Assembly: GCF_000967655.1 (NCBI RefSeq)
Contig: NZ_JXYA01000015.1
Span: 1-39,381 of the forward strand
Length of the DNA: 39,381 nt
Source of the DNA: Pseudoalteromonas rubra
GTDB lineage: Bacteria; Pseudomonadota; Gammaproteobacteria; Enterobacterales; Alteromonadaceae
Direction of reading: 5' to 3'
The notes beneath the pieces are model-generated. The model had not been told where the DNA came from. It saw only the letters and a list, made by a program, of their open reading frames with translations, and did not search any database. This document shows positions 25,731 to 35,627 of the stretch, piece after piece; the stretch's first letter is position 1; each line of letters starts with the position of its first letter. The position numbers and the translations under genes are program-made.

Positions 25731-26347
25731 CAAAGGATTTATCGATCAAAGACCTACTACTACCATACGTCGTGATGGTAGTAGTTATTTTTATTATGCA
25801 GGATGCAACTTATGTGTTCATCCTCTCTTGTATTGCAATCATCTCACTGGTGTTCCTGATAGGATTAAGGATTAAGGACATCAATATTTGCGTGCTTGCA
25901 ATGATGAACTTATCGTCCATTCTGATAGAAAACCTGTTGTTTTCCACCGGGCTGATCAGCCTGTATTCCGATGAAGAAAACCGCCTGCTGCAAAACAGTG
26001 TGATATTCGGCCTCTCCATGGCCAGGGAGCTATTGATCTTAGTGTTGCTCACCTATCGCGTTGAAATCACCAAATGGCTGTTTCCCAAGCACCAGATCCG
26101 TGCCACCTTTGCAGACAGCATGATGCCCTGGCTTTACCTGATAGGCGCGGCCATCAGCTTTTTCGCTTTAATAGAAAACTATTTTCGCAATGCCAAAGGC
26201 TACGATATCACCTTCTTCTTCTATGCCTTTGAAATTACAGGCTACCTGATATTTTCGACCCTCTGTGCCATTTTGGTCGCACTGACCGTGATCTCATACA
26301 AAGAAGCCTATGAATTAAAAGTACCTTCAATCAAAAAGCGCAGTTAA
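25727..26347 (+). CDS. Multi-pass membrane protein of unknown function
   Basis: I do not recognise this 206-residue protein. Hydrophobic segments lie near residues 10-24, 28-47, 53-77, 93-111, 133-151 and 160-189, suggesting about six membrane helices. Charged loops occur near SDEENR (81-86) and KHQIR (121-125). The C-terminus is basic and ends in IKKRS. There is no signal peptide or known motif. The ATG at 25727 overlaps the stop of the 40-residue peptide gene by four bases, so the two are translated from one message. Possible roles include immunity, export or sensing of the peptide, none shown. It converges with the solute-binding-like gene, 23 bp between stops. Confidence 0.75.
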   Translation: MTKDLSIKDLLLPYVVMVVVIFIMQDATYVFILSCIAIISLVFLIGLRIKDINICVLAMMNLSSILIENLLFSTGLISLYSDEENRLLQNSVIFGLSMARELLILVLLTYRVEITKWLFPKHQIRATFADSMMPWLYLIGAAISFFALIENYFRNAKGYDITFFFYAFEITGYLIFSTLCAILVALTVISYKEAYELKVPSIKKRS

Positions 26348-26370
26348 ATTGCAAAGACAAACCTGTATAA

Positions 26371-27162
26371 TCAGTCTGTGTGGAAGAACGGGTTGTCGAG
26401 ATATATCGGCCGTGCAGTGCTCAAAAAAGAAAGTTCAAAGTAACGTGCCAGTAGCTGCTGATACTCACCACTTTCTTTTAGACGCGATAATCCCAGTGCC
26501 AGCTTTTCTGCCAGCTGTGGTTGTTGCTTGTTCACAAAAAAGTAGAAATGTGCCGGGTACGACAAATAAATACCGGGGAGTTTGACCAAATCCGTGGCCG
26601 ACTGCGCCGCCAGCTCTGAATCTACCTCGATCACCGAGCGGGGAAAATAGTCCGCTTTTTGCGCCAGGATCAAGTCAAACATCGCCTGATAATTCACAAT
26701 CGGCCTGACCTTTAAGCCATTGGCTGCCAGTATTTTTGTATCGGGCCAGTCATGCCCTTGTACAGCAACCAGCTTGGCCAGTGCCGCTTTATCCTTCACA
26801 GCTTCAAAACGAGCCAGCTGTGCGCGATGGACCAGCAAAGCGCGCTTGCCGATCAGACCGTCAAACAGGGGGAATTTAACCGCAATCGCCAGCTTTTCTC
26901 GCGCCGGACTCGACATACTCCAGTGTAAGTCGACTTCGCCTTTACTCAGCGCCAGCAGGGTGCGTTGTTGATGGGGGTGTACCTTAACGTGCTGGATATC
27001 AACCGGATAGTTCGCCGCTTTGAGGGATAAGTCGAGCAGTTCATAAAGGAATAAATCGCGGTCATAGAGGGGACGCATTTCCTTGGCAACATAGATGCTT
27101 GGTTTTGCTTCGGCCACCACACCAAGCAGTATTAGCATCAGATAAATAACCCGTTTTACCAT
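26371..27162 (-). CDS. Periplasmic solute-binding-like protein (SBP family 3-like)
   Basis: This 263-residue protein has a signal peptide (MVKRVIYLMLILLGVVAEA). Its mature sequence follows the extracellular solute-binding protein pattern: an N-terminal lobe with MRPLYDRDLFLYELLDLSLKAANYPVDIQHV, a segment GEVDLHWSMSSPARE where such proteins contact ligand, and LVAVQGHDWPDTKILAANGLKV. The ending GEYQQLLARYF resembles SBP family 3. No ABC permease or ATPase genes are near. It lies 123 bp upstream of nothing transport-related; the gene before it on the same strand encodes an EAL-CBS-GGDEF protein, so a sensory role is possible. I chose the ATG at 27162 (AGGTGG upstream); a longer frame to 27216 lacks a signal-peptide-like start. 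Confidence 0.75.
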   Translation of the reverse strand: MVKRVIYLMLILLGVVAEAKPSIYVAKEMRPLYDRDLFLYELLDLSLKAANYPVDIQHVKVHPHQQRTLLALSKGEVDLHWSMSSPAREKLAIAVKFPLFDGLIGKRALLVHRAQLARFEAVKDKAALAKLVAVQGHDWPDTKILAANGLKVRPIVNYQAMFDLILAQKADYFPRSVIEVDSELAAQSATDLVKLPGIYLSYPAHFYFFVNKQQPQLAEKLALGLSRLKESGEYQQLLARYFELSFLSTARPIYLDNPFFHTD

Positions 27163-27285
27163 ACACCACCTAGCCCACATTGAATGGTCAGTGCTGCAAT
27201 TTGGCATCCCAGGCACTGACGTTGCTGACTTTCAAACTACACCTTAGCGTACTGAACTGCAACAATACTCAAGCGAAATTGGTAT

Positions 27286-29067
27286 TTATACGCTGCTGAC
27301 TGCATCCAGGCGTACTACGGGTGCGCTGGGTTTACGGCGGTTGCAGACAAACAGATAACTATTGCGGTATCGTTTGGCCTCTTTCTTGGCATCCGTTGCC
27401 AATGCGGCAACCTGATGACTGTTACTACAGGATTCTGCGTCCGGAGAGACCAAACCGATCGATAACGTCAGTAAAGGCACAAATTGTTTCTGTCCTTCCC
27501 GGTTACTGGCCCAGTAACCGCCGGCGGCGACATGCTCCGGGGTGAAAAATGCTTTAGACTGGGCTTCAAACCGTTGGATTATCTCATGACACAAAGTCTC
27601 AGCATCGTCATTGTCAAACACCACCATAAAATCATCGCCGCCGATGTGGCCCACAAAACAATGGCTGTGCTTGCACACAGCCACAGTGACTTCGGCCAGC
27701 AGCTTAATCACGCTGTCACCACTGGCGTACCCGTACAGGTCGTTAAACTGCTTGAAATGATTGAGGTCGATATAGGCCAGCGAAAAGCTGTGCATGGCAC
27801 GCAGGCGCTGTTCAATTGCTTCATTGATAGCCACATTACCCGGTAACATGGTCAGCGGGTTGGCATGTTGCGCATGACGAATTTTTTCGTCGGTAATATG
27901 TTTGAGAATATCCCGCAGCGGTGCCAGGCCCAGATAGCGCCCTTCCCGGGTAATAATAATGTGCCGCCGGATATCAAACTCATGTTCAGTGATCAGCTGG
28001 CTGACACTGTCGAGCTGCTCCTGCTCATCTACAATCAAAGGTTGCTTATCCATCAGCTCAGTCACAGGCTTTTTATCGAATAACGCGTGGCCATAAGGGG
28101 CTGCGAAGACTTCGGTGAGCTGATCACGATGCAGTAAACCTACCGGTTCTCTGGCGTCATTCACAACCGTCAAGCTCATCAGCCGTTTATCCCGCTCAAA
28201 ATGCCGATGTGCATCGAGACATTGTGTACAGGTGTGGATCGCAGCGACATCCTTGGCCAGCCAGCCAATCGCAATGGACTGCTCAAACGGGTTGTCTTTA
28301 TTGTCAGTATGGCGATGCTGGGCCAGATTAATCATCTCGCAGTTAGGGTGTTCACTGGGTTTGGCCAGCAGATACCCCTGCGCATTCACAATCCCCAGCT
28401 GCTCCAGCAAAGCGAGCTCTTCCATACGCTCGATCCCTTCTGCAATGACCGCGGTGTTGGTTGCTTTTGCCAGCTCAATGATAGATTTCAGAAACTCTCG
28501 TTTGACGATGCTCTGGTCGCAATAGTCAATAAAGTAGCGGTCCACCTTAACAAAATCAGGGCATAACTCAGACCACTGTTTTAGTCCCGAATAGCCCGCA
28601 CCTAAGTCGTCAATGGCAATAGTGAACCCCAGCTGGCGGTAATGGGCAATGGTTTTTAACAGTAAAAAGCCATCATCCACTTTATCCTGCTCAGTCACCT
28701 CAATCACGATGCGGCTGGCTGCCAGCCCGGCCTGTTCAACCAGATGTAAGGTTTCGCCTTTGGGATGACGTGGATCCAGCAATGCTTTTGGACTGACATT
28801 TAGAAACAGCTTACCGGGGAGTTGTTGCGCTACAAATTGCGTGATCGCTCTTTGGCGGCATAATAATTCCAGCTCGGACAGCCGGTCATAGCGACTGGCA
28901 GCCGCAAACAGGCTGTCTGGTTGCTCCAGCGCAGAGCCTCGCTTACCACGGCTGAGCGCCTCGAAGCCGAGCACTTGCTCCTTTGCCAAGTCATAAATTG
29001 GCTGAAATGCCGTGTATACGGCCTGGTTTGCGATGATTTCATCCAAAAGGATCTGCGTTGAGTCCAC
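27286..29067 (-). CDS. EAL / CBS pair / degenerate GGDEF cyclic-di-GMP protein
   Basis: This 593-residue cytoplasmic protein has its EAL domain first (about residues 1-250), a CBS pair (about 262-395) and a C-terminal GGDEF domain (about 420-575). The EAL residues are present: FEALSRG, NVSP, EVTEQ, DDLGAGYSGL, VKVDRYFI and VIAEGIE, so phosphodiesterase activity is likely. The cyclase motif reads GGDDF (near residue 476) instead of GGDEF, and the domain may act as a GTP-binding or sensory module. The start is a GTG at 29067 with a weak ribosome-binding site. A TTGACA-containing inverted repeat lies about 57 bp upstream. The solute-binding-like gene follows on the same strand. Confidence 0.92.
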   Translation of the reverse strand: MDSTQILLDEIIANQAVYTAFQPIYDLAKEQVLGFEALSRGKRGSALEQPDSLFAAASRYDRLSELELLCRQRAITQFVAQQLPGKLFLNVSPKALLDPRHPKGETLHLVEQAGLAASRIVIEVTEQDKVDDGFLLLKTIAHYRQLGFTIAIDDLGAGYSGLKQWSELCPDFVKVDRYFIDYCDQSIVKREFLKSIIELAKATNTAVIAEGIERMEELALLEQLGIVNAQGYLLAKPSEHPNCEMINLAQHRHTDNKDNPFEQSIAIGWLAKDVAAIHTCTQCLDAHRHFERDKRLMSLTVVNDAREPVGLLHRDQLTEVFAAPYGHALFDKKPVTELMDKQPLIVDEQEQLDSVSQLITEHEFDIRRHIIITREGRYLGLAPLRDILKHITDEKIRHAQHANPLTMLPGNVAINEAIEQRLRAMHSFSLAYIDLNHFKQFNDLYGYASGDSVIKLLAEVTVAVCKHSHCFVGHIGGDDFMVVFDNDDAETLCHEIIQRFEAQSKAFFTPEHVAAGGYWASNREGQKQFVPLLTLSIGLVSPDAESCSNSHQVAALATDAKKEAKRYRNSYLFVCNRRKPSAPVVRLDAVSSV

Positions 29068-29123
29068 TGCTCGATGACCAAGATGAGAGTTGATTGATAA
29101 TCGAACAAATTAACAATTTTACA

Positions 29124-29139
29124 TGACAGTTATATGTCA
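29124..29139. promoter_or_regulatory. Inverted repeat upstream of the EAL gene
   Basis: TGACA-N6-TGTCA (29124-29128, 29135-29139). On the minus strand it includes a perfect TTGACA hexamer, but no -10 at the right distance. It may be an operator. Confidence 0.3.
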
Positions 29140-29154
29140 AAAGGACGATTGTAC

Positions 29155-29733
29155 CTAATTTGTTGTTGAATCATTTGCAACTTCCAATGACTCAGCCGCT
29201 GTCTTGGCGCGCGTAAATGCCAGCCTGACTTGCTCAACATGGGCCATTAATTCGACCAGATCCAGTTCAGCATCCAGATATGCCTCATCATCGCTCAGCC
29301 CAGCTTTAGCCATCACTGCCACTTTGGCGGGGTGGACCAGTAACTCTTTAGGGTGATAACACACGGGATCAGCCAGAGTCGGCAATGCTTGTGCTTCATG
29401 ATAGTTCTGCTCAAGCTGCTGTAAGGTCAGCGTCGGTAGCGTTTGGGCTGCACCAAGCACGGCATCCAGGTAAGCCCCGCATTGGGGATAGGTCTGGTTA
29501 AAGTGTGCCAACACGGGGCCAGCTTCGTGCATCAAATCCTCAGCCTGTTGTGCTATGGCCTCAGCCGATGTCTGGATCCGAATATTGGTAAGCAGATCGC
29601 TGGCGATCAGCCGGTAGCGGTGCAGTGTATCCTGCGGCTGGATGGGTGTTGCTGTACTCGCATTTGCCTGCTCGGCTTGCTCCGAGCAGCCAAGTAGCGC
29701 CAAGCCGATCAGTGCTGTTAATTCCTTTCGCAT
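29155..29733 (-). CDS. Lipoprotein of unknown function
   Basis: This 192-residue protein starts MRKELTALIGLALLGC, a lipoprotein signal with LLGC lipobox. Serine after the cysteine favours outer-membrane sorting. The rest is largely helical, with two further cysteines (in YPQCGAYL and PVCYHPKE) that could form a disulfide. The C-terminal half is acidic (DDEAYLDAELDLVELMAHVEQ). I know no family for it. The ATG at 29733 has AGGAG upstream; an in-frame extension to 29772 would overlap the secF terminator. It lies downstream of secF but is separated by that terminator. Confidence 0.65.
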   Translation of the reverse strand: MRKELTALIGLALLGCSEQAEQANASTATPIQPQDTLHRYRLIASDLLTNIRIQTSAEAIAQQAEDLMHEAGPVLAHFNQTYPQCGAYLDAVLGAAQTLPTLTLQQLEQNYHEAQALPTLADPVCYHPKELLVHPAKVAVMAKAGLSDDEAYLDAELDLVELMAHVEQVRLAFTRAKTAAESLEVANDSTTN

Positions 29734-29754
29734 TCGCTGTGCTCCTGTGGTGAC

Positions 29755-29782
29755 AAAAAAGCCGCGATACAATCGCGGCTTT
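29755..29782 (-). terminator. Terminator after secF
   Basis: On the minus strand, AAAGCCGCGAT and ATCGCGGC with a 3-nt loop are followed by six T residues (29760-29755). This ends the yajC-secD-secF transcript. Confidence 0.9.
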
Positions 29783-29801
29783 CTATTACATTGCAGGTTG
29801 A

Positions 29802-30743
29802 TTATGGCATGGCATCCAGATCGGCGCCTTCTTTTTCCACTTCAACCGGGATCAAATCTTCTTTACTCACGCCCATGGCCACCGCCACAGAGCTGGCCAC
29901 ATAGACCGACGAGTAAGTACCGATGAATACACCGAACAGCAGCGCTGTGGCAAAACCATGGATAGTCTGACCACCCCAGACAAACAAGGCAACCAATACC
30001 AAAATGGTCGTGATTGACGTCACTAAGGTACGGTTTAGCGTCTGAGTCAGTGAGATATCGATGATCTCCAGCGTATCGTCAATGCGCACCTTACGGAAGT
30101 TTTCACGGATCCGGTCTGATACTACAATGGTATCGTTGAGCGAGTAACCTATCACGGCCAGGATAGCGGCCAGAATGGTCAGGTCAAACTCCAGCCCCAA
30201 CAGTGAAAACAGACCCATAGTCAGGATCACATCGTGGAACAAAGCGGCAACCGCGCCCACTGCAAAGCGCCATTCGAAACGAAACGCAACATAGATAAGG
30301 ATACACAGCAGTGCGGTCAGCATTGCCAGACCACCCTGCTCTTTCAGATCCTCACCCACACTCGGGCCAACAAACTCGATGCGGCGCATCTCAACATTGC
30401 TGTCTACCTGTTTCAGTGCGTCAACCAACTGGTTACCCAGGATCTCGGCTTTCACGTCATCGCGCGGCGCCAGACGTACCAGTACGTCCTGGCTTGAACC
30501 AAATAACGTCACCGACGCATCCGGGAAGCCATTGTCCGCCAACGTGCTACGCACTTTAGGTAAATCAGCAGGCTGAGAAAAACCCACTTCAACCGCCGTA
30601 CCACCGGTGAAATCCAGACCCATGTTCATGCCTTTGTATGTCAGGCTGAAAATCGATGCCAGGATCAGTAGCGCAGAAAACGCCATCGACACTTTGCGCG
30701 CCGCCATAAAGCGGATAGTGTCTTTGATTCTTAATAACTGCAT
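29802..30743 (-). CDS. secF: Protein translocase subunit SecF
   Basis: SecF forms a complex with SecD and YajC that uses the proton or sodium gradient to help complete protein export through SecYEG. The 313-residue protein has an N-terminal helix, a periplasmic domain including MNMGLDFTGGTAVEV, then five further helices with the RND-type motifs LFHDVILTMGLFSLLG and GYSLNDTIVVSDRIREN. Length matches E. coli SecF (323). The start ATG at 30743 has AGGAG upstream, nine bases past the secD stop. Confidence 0.98.
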   Translation of the reverse strand: MQLLRIKDTIRFMAARKVSMAFSALLILASIFSLTYKGMNMGLDFTGGTAVEVGFSQPADLPKVRSTLADNGFPDASVTLFGSSQDVLVRLAPRDDVKAEILGNQLVDALKQVDSNVEMRRIEFVGPSVGEDLKEQGGLAMLTALLCILIYVAFRFEWRFAVGAVAALFHDVILTMGLFSLLGLEFDLTILAAILAVIGYSLNDTIVVSDRIRENFRKVRIDDTLEIIDISLTQTLNRTLVTSITTILVLVALFVWGGQTIHGFATALLFGVFIGTYSSVYVASSVAVAMGVSKEDLIPVEVEKEGADLDAMP

Positions 30744-30752
30744 GTCCGTCTC

Positions 30753-32612
30753 CTAGATTGAAAGCGAGTTAATACGCTTGCCACCGATGACCGCATTGAT
30801 CACCGCACGGGTACCGACGATAGCCGTAAACATCGACGTTAAAATACCAATGGCCAGCGTTACAGCGAAGCCTGCTATCGGACCTGTGCCTACAGAGAAG
30901 AGGATCACGGCCGCGATCAGCGTGGTAATGTTGGCGTCGAAAATAGTGCTGAAAGCACTGTCATAGCCATGGTGAACCGCTTGCTGAGGACTGCGTCCTT
31001 CTGCCAGCTCTTCACGAATACGCTCAAAAATAAGCACGTTAGCATCTACCGCCATACCGACGGTCAGTACGATACCGGCGATACCCGGCAAGGTCAGCGT
31101 CGCACCCGGGATCATCGACATAACGCCCACAATCATGACCAGGTTGGCAGCCAGCGCCAGGTTGGCAACCAGACCAAAGCCTTTGTAGTACATCAGCATA
31201 AATGCCAGTACGAAGGCAAAGCCCAGCACAACGGCTGTCATACCAGCCTGAATGTTTTCCTGACCCAGGCTTGGACCCACAGTGCGCTCTTCAACGATCT
31301 GAATAGGCGCAACCAGTGCACCTGCACGCAACAACAGGCTCAGGTTATGGGCTTCTGCTGGCGTGTTAATGCCGGTGATCTGGAATGAGCTGTTCAGACG
31401 AGCCTGAATGGTGGCCACGTTGATCACTTCTTCCACTTTAATTGGCGGCAGAGCCTTACCATTTTTGTCGACTTTACCCGACGGCTTGTATTCGATGAAT
31501 ACGGTTGCCATAGGCTTACCAATCGCGCGCTTGGTAAAGGCACTCATTTTCGCACCACCTTTGCTGTCCAGGTTGATGCTCACTTTTGGACGCTGATACT
31601 CATCCAGGCCAGACTGTGCACCTGTAATGTGCGAGCCTTCCAGTACCACACGTTTTTTCACCACGACCGGGTAACCGGCCTGGTGCATAATCACTTCTGA
31701 ACCCGGTGGTACACGACCTTGTGCCGCGGCACGGGCATCGGCATTTTGATCTACTTCACGGAATTCCAGTGTTGCCGTCGCACCTAAAATCTCTTTGGCA
31801 CGCGCGGTGTCCTGTACACCCGGTAACTGAACGATAATACGCTCAGCGCCCTGACGTTGTACGTTAGGCTCAGCAACACCCAGCTGGTTAATCCGGTTAC
31901 GAATGATGGTTTCATTTTGCTTGATGGCGTAGTCACGCAGCTCTTTGATTTTTGGCTCACTCAGCGTCGAGAAAAATGCCAGACCATTGCTGCTGTCGTT
32001 GATAAACAGGTTACCCGGGTAACGATTTTTCAAAAAACGCTCAGCCGCATCGCGGTCTTCATCAGAGCGCATGACCACCTGAATACGATCGCTGTTGGCA
32101 ACACGACGAATAGAACGATAACGTAGTTTTTCTTCTCTTAGATCGCTCTTATAGTCCTGCTCCATTTGCTCAAATGCTTTGTCCATGGCAGTCGCCATGT
32201 CGACTTCCATCGTGAAGTGAACACCACCGCTTAAGTCCAGGCCCAGTTTCATTGGGTTAGCACCCAAGTTCTTTAACCACTCAGGCTGTGCCGGGGACAT
32301 GTTAATGGCAGAGATATAATCGTCACTCAGGGTATTACGCAGCAGGTCTTGCGCTTTAAGCTGATCTTCAACGTTGGTGAAGCGGATCAATACCTGGCCA
32401 TCTTCAAGGGCCGTTGATTTAACGGTGAGGTTGTTGTCTTTAAGTGTTTTATTTACCTGGTCGAGCACACTGAGATCGGCATTGGTACCTTTAGTACCAG
32501 AAACCTGTATGGCCGGATCACGGCCATACAGGTTAGGTGTAGCGTATAAAATACCTACGGCCAACACAGCGAGCACAAGTAAATATTTCCACATTGGATA
32601 CTTGTTTAACAC
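30753..32612 (-). CDS. secD: Protein translocase subunit SecD
   Basis: SecD is the large partner of SecF. The 619-residue protein (E. coli 615) opens [20 protein letters not shown] and has a large periplasmic region with [15 protein letters not shown], plus an ENQ-rich [24 protein letters not shown] block. The C-terminal membrane part carries [21 protein letters not shown], the conserved transmembrane region that carries the proton path. The start is a GTG at 32612 with AAGGA seven bases upstream, as in E. coli. Confidence 0.98.
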   Translation of the reverse strand: MLNKYPMWKYLLVLAVLAVGILYATPNLYGRDPAIQVSGTKGTNADLSVLDQVNKTLKDNNLTVKSTALEDGQVLIRFTNVEDQLKAQDLLRNTLSDDYISAINMSPAQPEWLKNLGANPMKLGLDLSGGVHFTMEVDMATAMDKAFEQMEQDYKSDLREEKLRYRSIRRVANSDRIQVVMRSDEDRDAAERFLKNRYPGNLFINDSSNGLAFFSTLSEPKIKELRDYAIKQNETIIRNRINQLGVAEPNVQRQGAERIIVQLPGVQDTARAKEILGATATLEFREVDQNADARAAAQGRVPPGSEVIMHQAGYPVVVKKRVVLEGSHITGAQSGLDEYQRPKVSINLDSKGGAKMSAFTKRAIGKPMATVFIEYKPSGKVDKNGKALPPIKVEEVINVATIQARLNSSFQITGINTPAEAHNLSLLLRAGALVAPIQIVEERTVGPSLGQENIQAGMTAVVLGFAFVLAFMLMYYKGFGLVANLALAANLVMIVGVMSMIPGATLTLPGIAGIVLTVGMAVDANVLIFERIREELAEGRSPQQAVHHGYDSAFSTIFDANITTLIAAVILFSVGTGPIAGFAVTLAIGILTSMFTAIVGTRAVINAVIGGKRINSLSI

Positions 32613-32633
32613 TGGATCATCCTTATTGCTGGT

Positions 32634-32972
32634 TTATAGCGATTTCATTGTGCCTTTCGGTAACACTGCTGAAATCGCTGATTTTTGTACCGTAACTTCG
32701 GCCTGATCATTCAGGGCAATCACGATAAAATCTTTGTCTTCTGCAACCTTAGTGATTTTACCAACCAGGCCACCCTGAGTGAGCACTTCATCACCTTTGG
32801 TCAGCGCACCCATCAGATCTTTGTGCTCTTTGACACGTTTTGCTTGTGGGCGGTAGATCAGGAAATAAAATACCAGACCAAAAATACCCAGCATGATCAA
32901 CATGCTCCACTCGCCACCGGCTGGTGCTGCGGCTGCCGTGCTGGCATGCGCGCTAGACATAAATAAGCTCAT
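32634..32972 (-). CDS. yajC: Preprotein translocase subunit YajC
   Basis: YajC is a small inner-membrane protein that associates with SecDF and is not essential. The 112-residue sequence has a single hydrophobic segment (SMLIMLGIFGLVFYFLIYRPQ, about residues 23-43) followed by the conserved RPQAKRVKEHKDLMGALTKGDEVLTQGGLVGKI. A strong GAGGAAG ribosome-binding site precedes the ATG at 32972. It is 33 bp from tgt and 21 bp from secD, so it is probably in one operon with both. Confidence 0.96.
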   Translation of the reverse strand: MSLFMSSAHASTAAAAPAGGEWSMLIMLGIFGLVFYFLIYRPQAKRVKEHKDLMGALTKGDEVLTQGGLVGKITKVAEDKDFIVIALNDQAEVTVQKSAISAVLPKGTMKSL

Positions 32973-33005
32973 AGCTCTTCCTCATTTAATTTTTATTGCA
33001 AACTA

Positions 33006-34160
<1,155 letters not shown>

Positions 34161-34286
34161 TTACTCTTAACCGGGAGCCAGACCCGGCGATACTAAAAAC
34201 CGCCCGATTCTACCATAACGGCAATAATATTGGGGCGAAAATAGCACTTTAAAGCGCCGGGCCACAGAATTCAGGGATTAAAACAG

Positions 34287-34313
34287 AAAAACCCAGCCTT
34301 AATGCTGGGTTTT
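34287..34313 (-). terminator. Terminator after queA
   Basis: On the minus strand, AACCCAGC and GCTGGGTT (34311-34304, 34297-34290) with a 6-nt loop are followed by TTTT, just after the queA stop. It divides queA from tgt. Confidence 0.85.
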
Positions 34314-34319
34314 CATGAT

Positions 34320-35360
34320 TTACGCCTTATCCTGTCGGGTCAGGAACATGGCATCACCATAACTAAAGAAACGATATTGCTCGGCAATCGCCGTCTCGTA
34401 GGCATGCATGATATGCGACTGACCGGCAAAGGCACTGACCAGCATGATCAGGGTTGATTCGGGTAGGTGGAAATTGGTGACCATGGCATCGACCAGCTGG
34501 AACTGATAACCCGGATAAATGAAGATGTCTGTATCGCCGTAAAATGGCTTTAGCTCATCCGGATGCGCTTTGGCTGCCGACTCCAGCGAACGGACTGACG
34601 TTGTGCCAATTGCGATCACTCGTCCACCACGCTGGCGCGCAGCAGCAATCGCATCCACCACTTCCTGCGGCACTTCGATGTACTCAGAATGCATATGGTG
34701 ATCGTTGACATTCTCAACCCGCACGGGCTGGAAAGTCCCCGCGCCAACATGTAGCGTAACAAACGCCATTTCAACGCCTTTGTCTTTCAACTGGGCCATC
34801 AGCACATCATCAAAATGCAGGCCAGCAGTCGGCGCAGCTACGGCGCCTGGCTTTTCGCCATACACCGTTTGATAGCGCTCTTTGTCTTCTTCTTCATCCG
34901 GACGATCGATATAAGGCGGTAACGGCATGTGACCGATTTCATCGAGAATTGACAACACCGATGAATCACCGTGGAACTTCAGCTCGAACAGCTCGCCATG
35001 ACGGGCCACCATAGTGGCTTTTGCTTTGCCTTCAAGTATGATCTCAGCGCCTTCTTTTGGCGATTTACTGGCGCGTACATGGGCCAATACGCTGTGCTCA
35101 TCCAGTACCCGCTCAACCAGCACTTCCAGCTTACCGCCGGTGGCCTTTTGACCGAACATACGAGCCGGGATCACTTTGGTATTATTGAAAATTATGAGAT
35201 CTTCCGGATTGATCAAATCGACAATATCCTTGAACACTTTGTGCTGTAATTCACCAGTGTTGCCATCCAGTGTCAGCAAACGACTGCTGGAGCGTTCTTT
35301 TTTAGGGTGGCGAGCGATCAGCTCATCAGGGAGTTCAAAACTAAAGTCAGCAACGCGCAT
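34320..35360 (-). CDS. queA: S-adenosylmethionine:tRNA ribosyltransferase-isomerase QueA
   Basis: QueA transfers the ribosyl part of SAM to preQ1 in tRNA to make epoxyqueuosine. The 346-residue protein (E. coli 356) opens [19 protein letters not shown] and includes [32 protein letters not shown] and [22 protein letters not shown]. All of these are highly conserved. The ATG at 35360 has GAGGTC upstream; an upstream in-frame start at 35393 would overlap the promoter region and is less likely. It is the first gene of the queuosine/Sec run. Confidence 0.97.
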   Translation of the reverse strand: MRVADFSFELPDELIARHPKKERSSSRLLTLDGNTGELQHKVFKDIVDLINPEDLIIFNNTKVIPARMFGQKATGGKLEVLVERVLDEHSVLAHVRASKSPKEGAEIILEGKAKATMVARHGELFELKFHGDSSVLSILDEIGHMPLPPYIDRPDEEEDKERYQTVYGEKPGAVAAPTAGLHFDDVLMAQLKDKGVEMAFVTLHVGAGTFQPVRVENVNDHHMHSEYIEVPQEVVDAIAAARQRGGRVIAIGTTSVRSLESAAKAHPDELKPFYGDTDIFIYPGYQFQLVDAMVTNFHLPESTLIMLVSAFAGQSHIMHAYETAIAEQYRFFSYGDAMFLTRQDKA

Positions 35361-35392
35361 AGAAGACCTCAAATTAATGCAAATAGGCGCCA

Positions 35393-35421
35393 AGTCTAGT
35401 GATCCGCCTACGCTAAATCAA
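35393..35421 (-). promoter_or_regulatory. Promoter of queA
   Basis: On the minus strand, TTGATT (35421-35416, 4/6) and TAGACT (35398-35393, 4/6) are exactly 17 bp apart, 33-61 bp upstream of the queA ATG. A GC-rich TGGCGCC follows. Confidence 0.55.
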
Positions 35422-35570
35422 GTGTTGAGGTAAAACTATGTAACGCTTGTCAGTGCCCCAAAATAGCTTTAATCTAGTCGCTATTGTACGAAATTTCGCA
35501 GCTAAAACGGTGCCACACAGTGACCTCCCGGTTCTGGGATCCTTCAAGGTACACAGCGCAATACAGATCA

Positions 35571-35599
35571 CTGACAAAAAGGGCAAAAACTTGTTTACT
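35571..35599 (+). promoter_or_regulatory. Promoter of the receiver/PAS/GGDEF/EAL gene
   Basis: CTGACA (35571-35576, 5/6) and TTTACT (35594-35599, 4/6) are 17 bp apart, giving a start about 20 bp before the ATG. Confidence 0.5.
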
Positions 35600-35627
35600 T
35601 ATTTCATGGGTTTAAGGCAGTAACACC

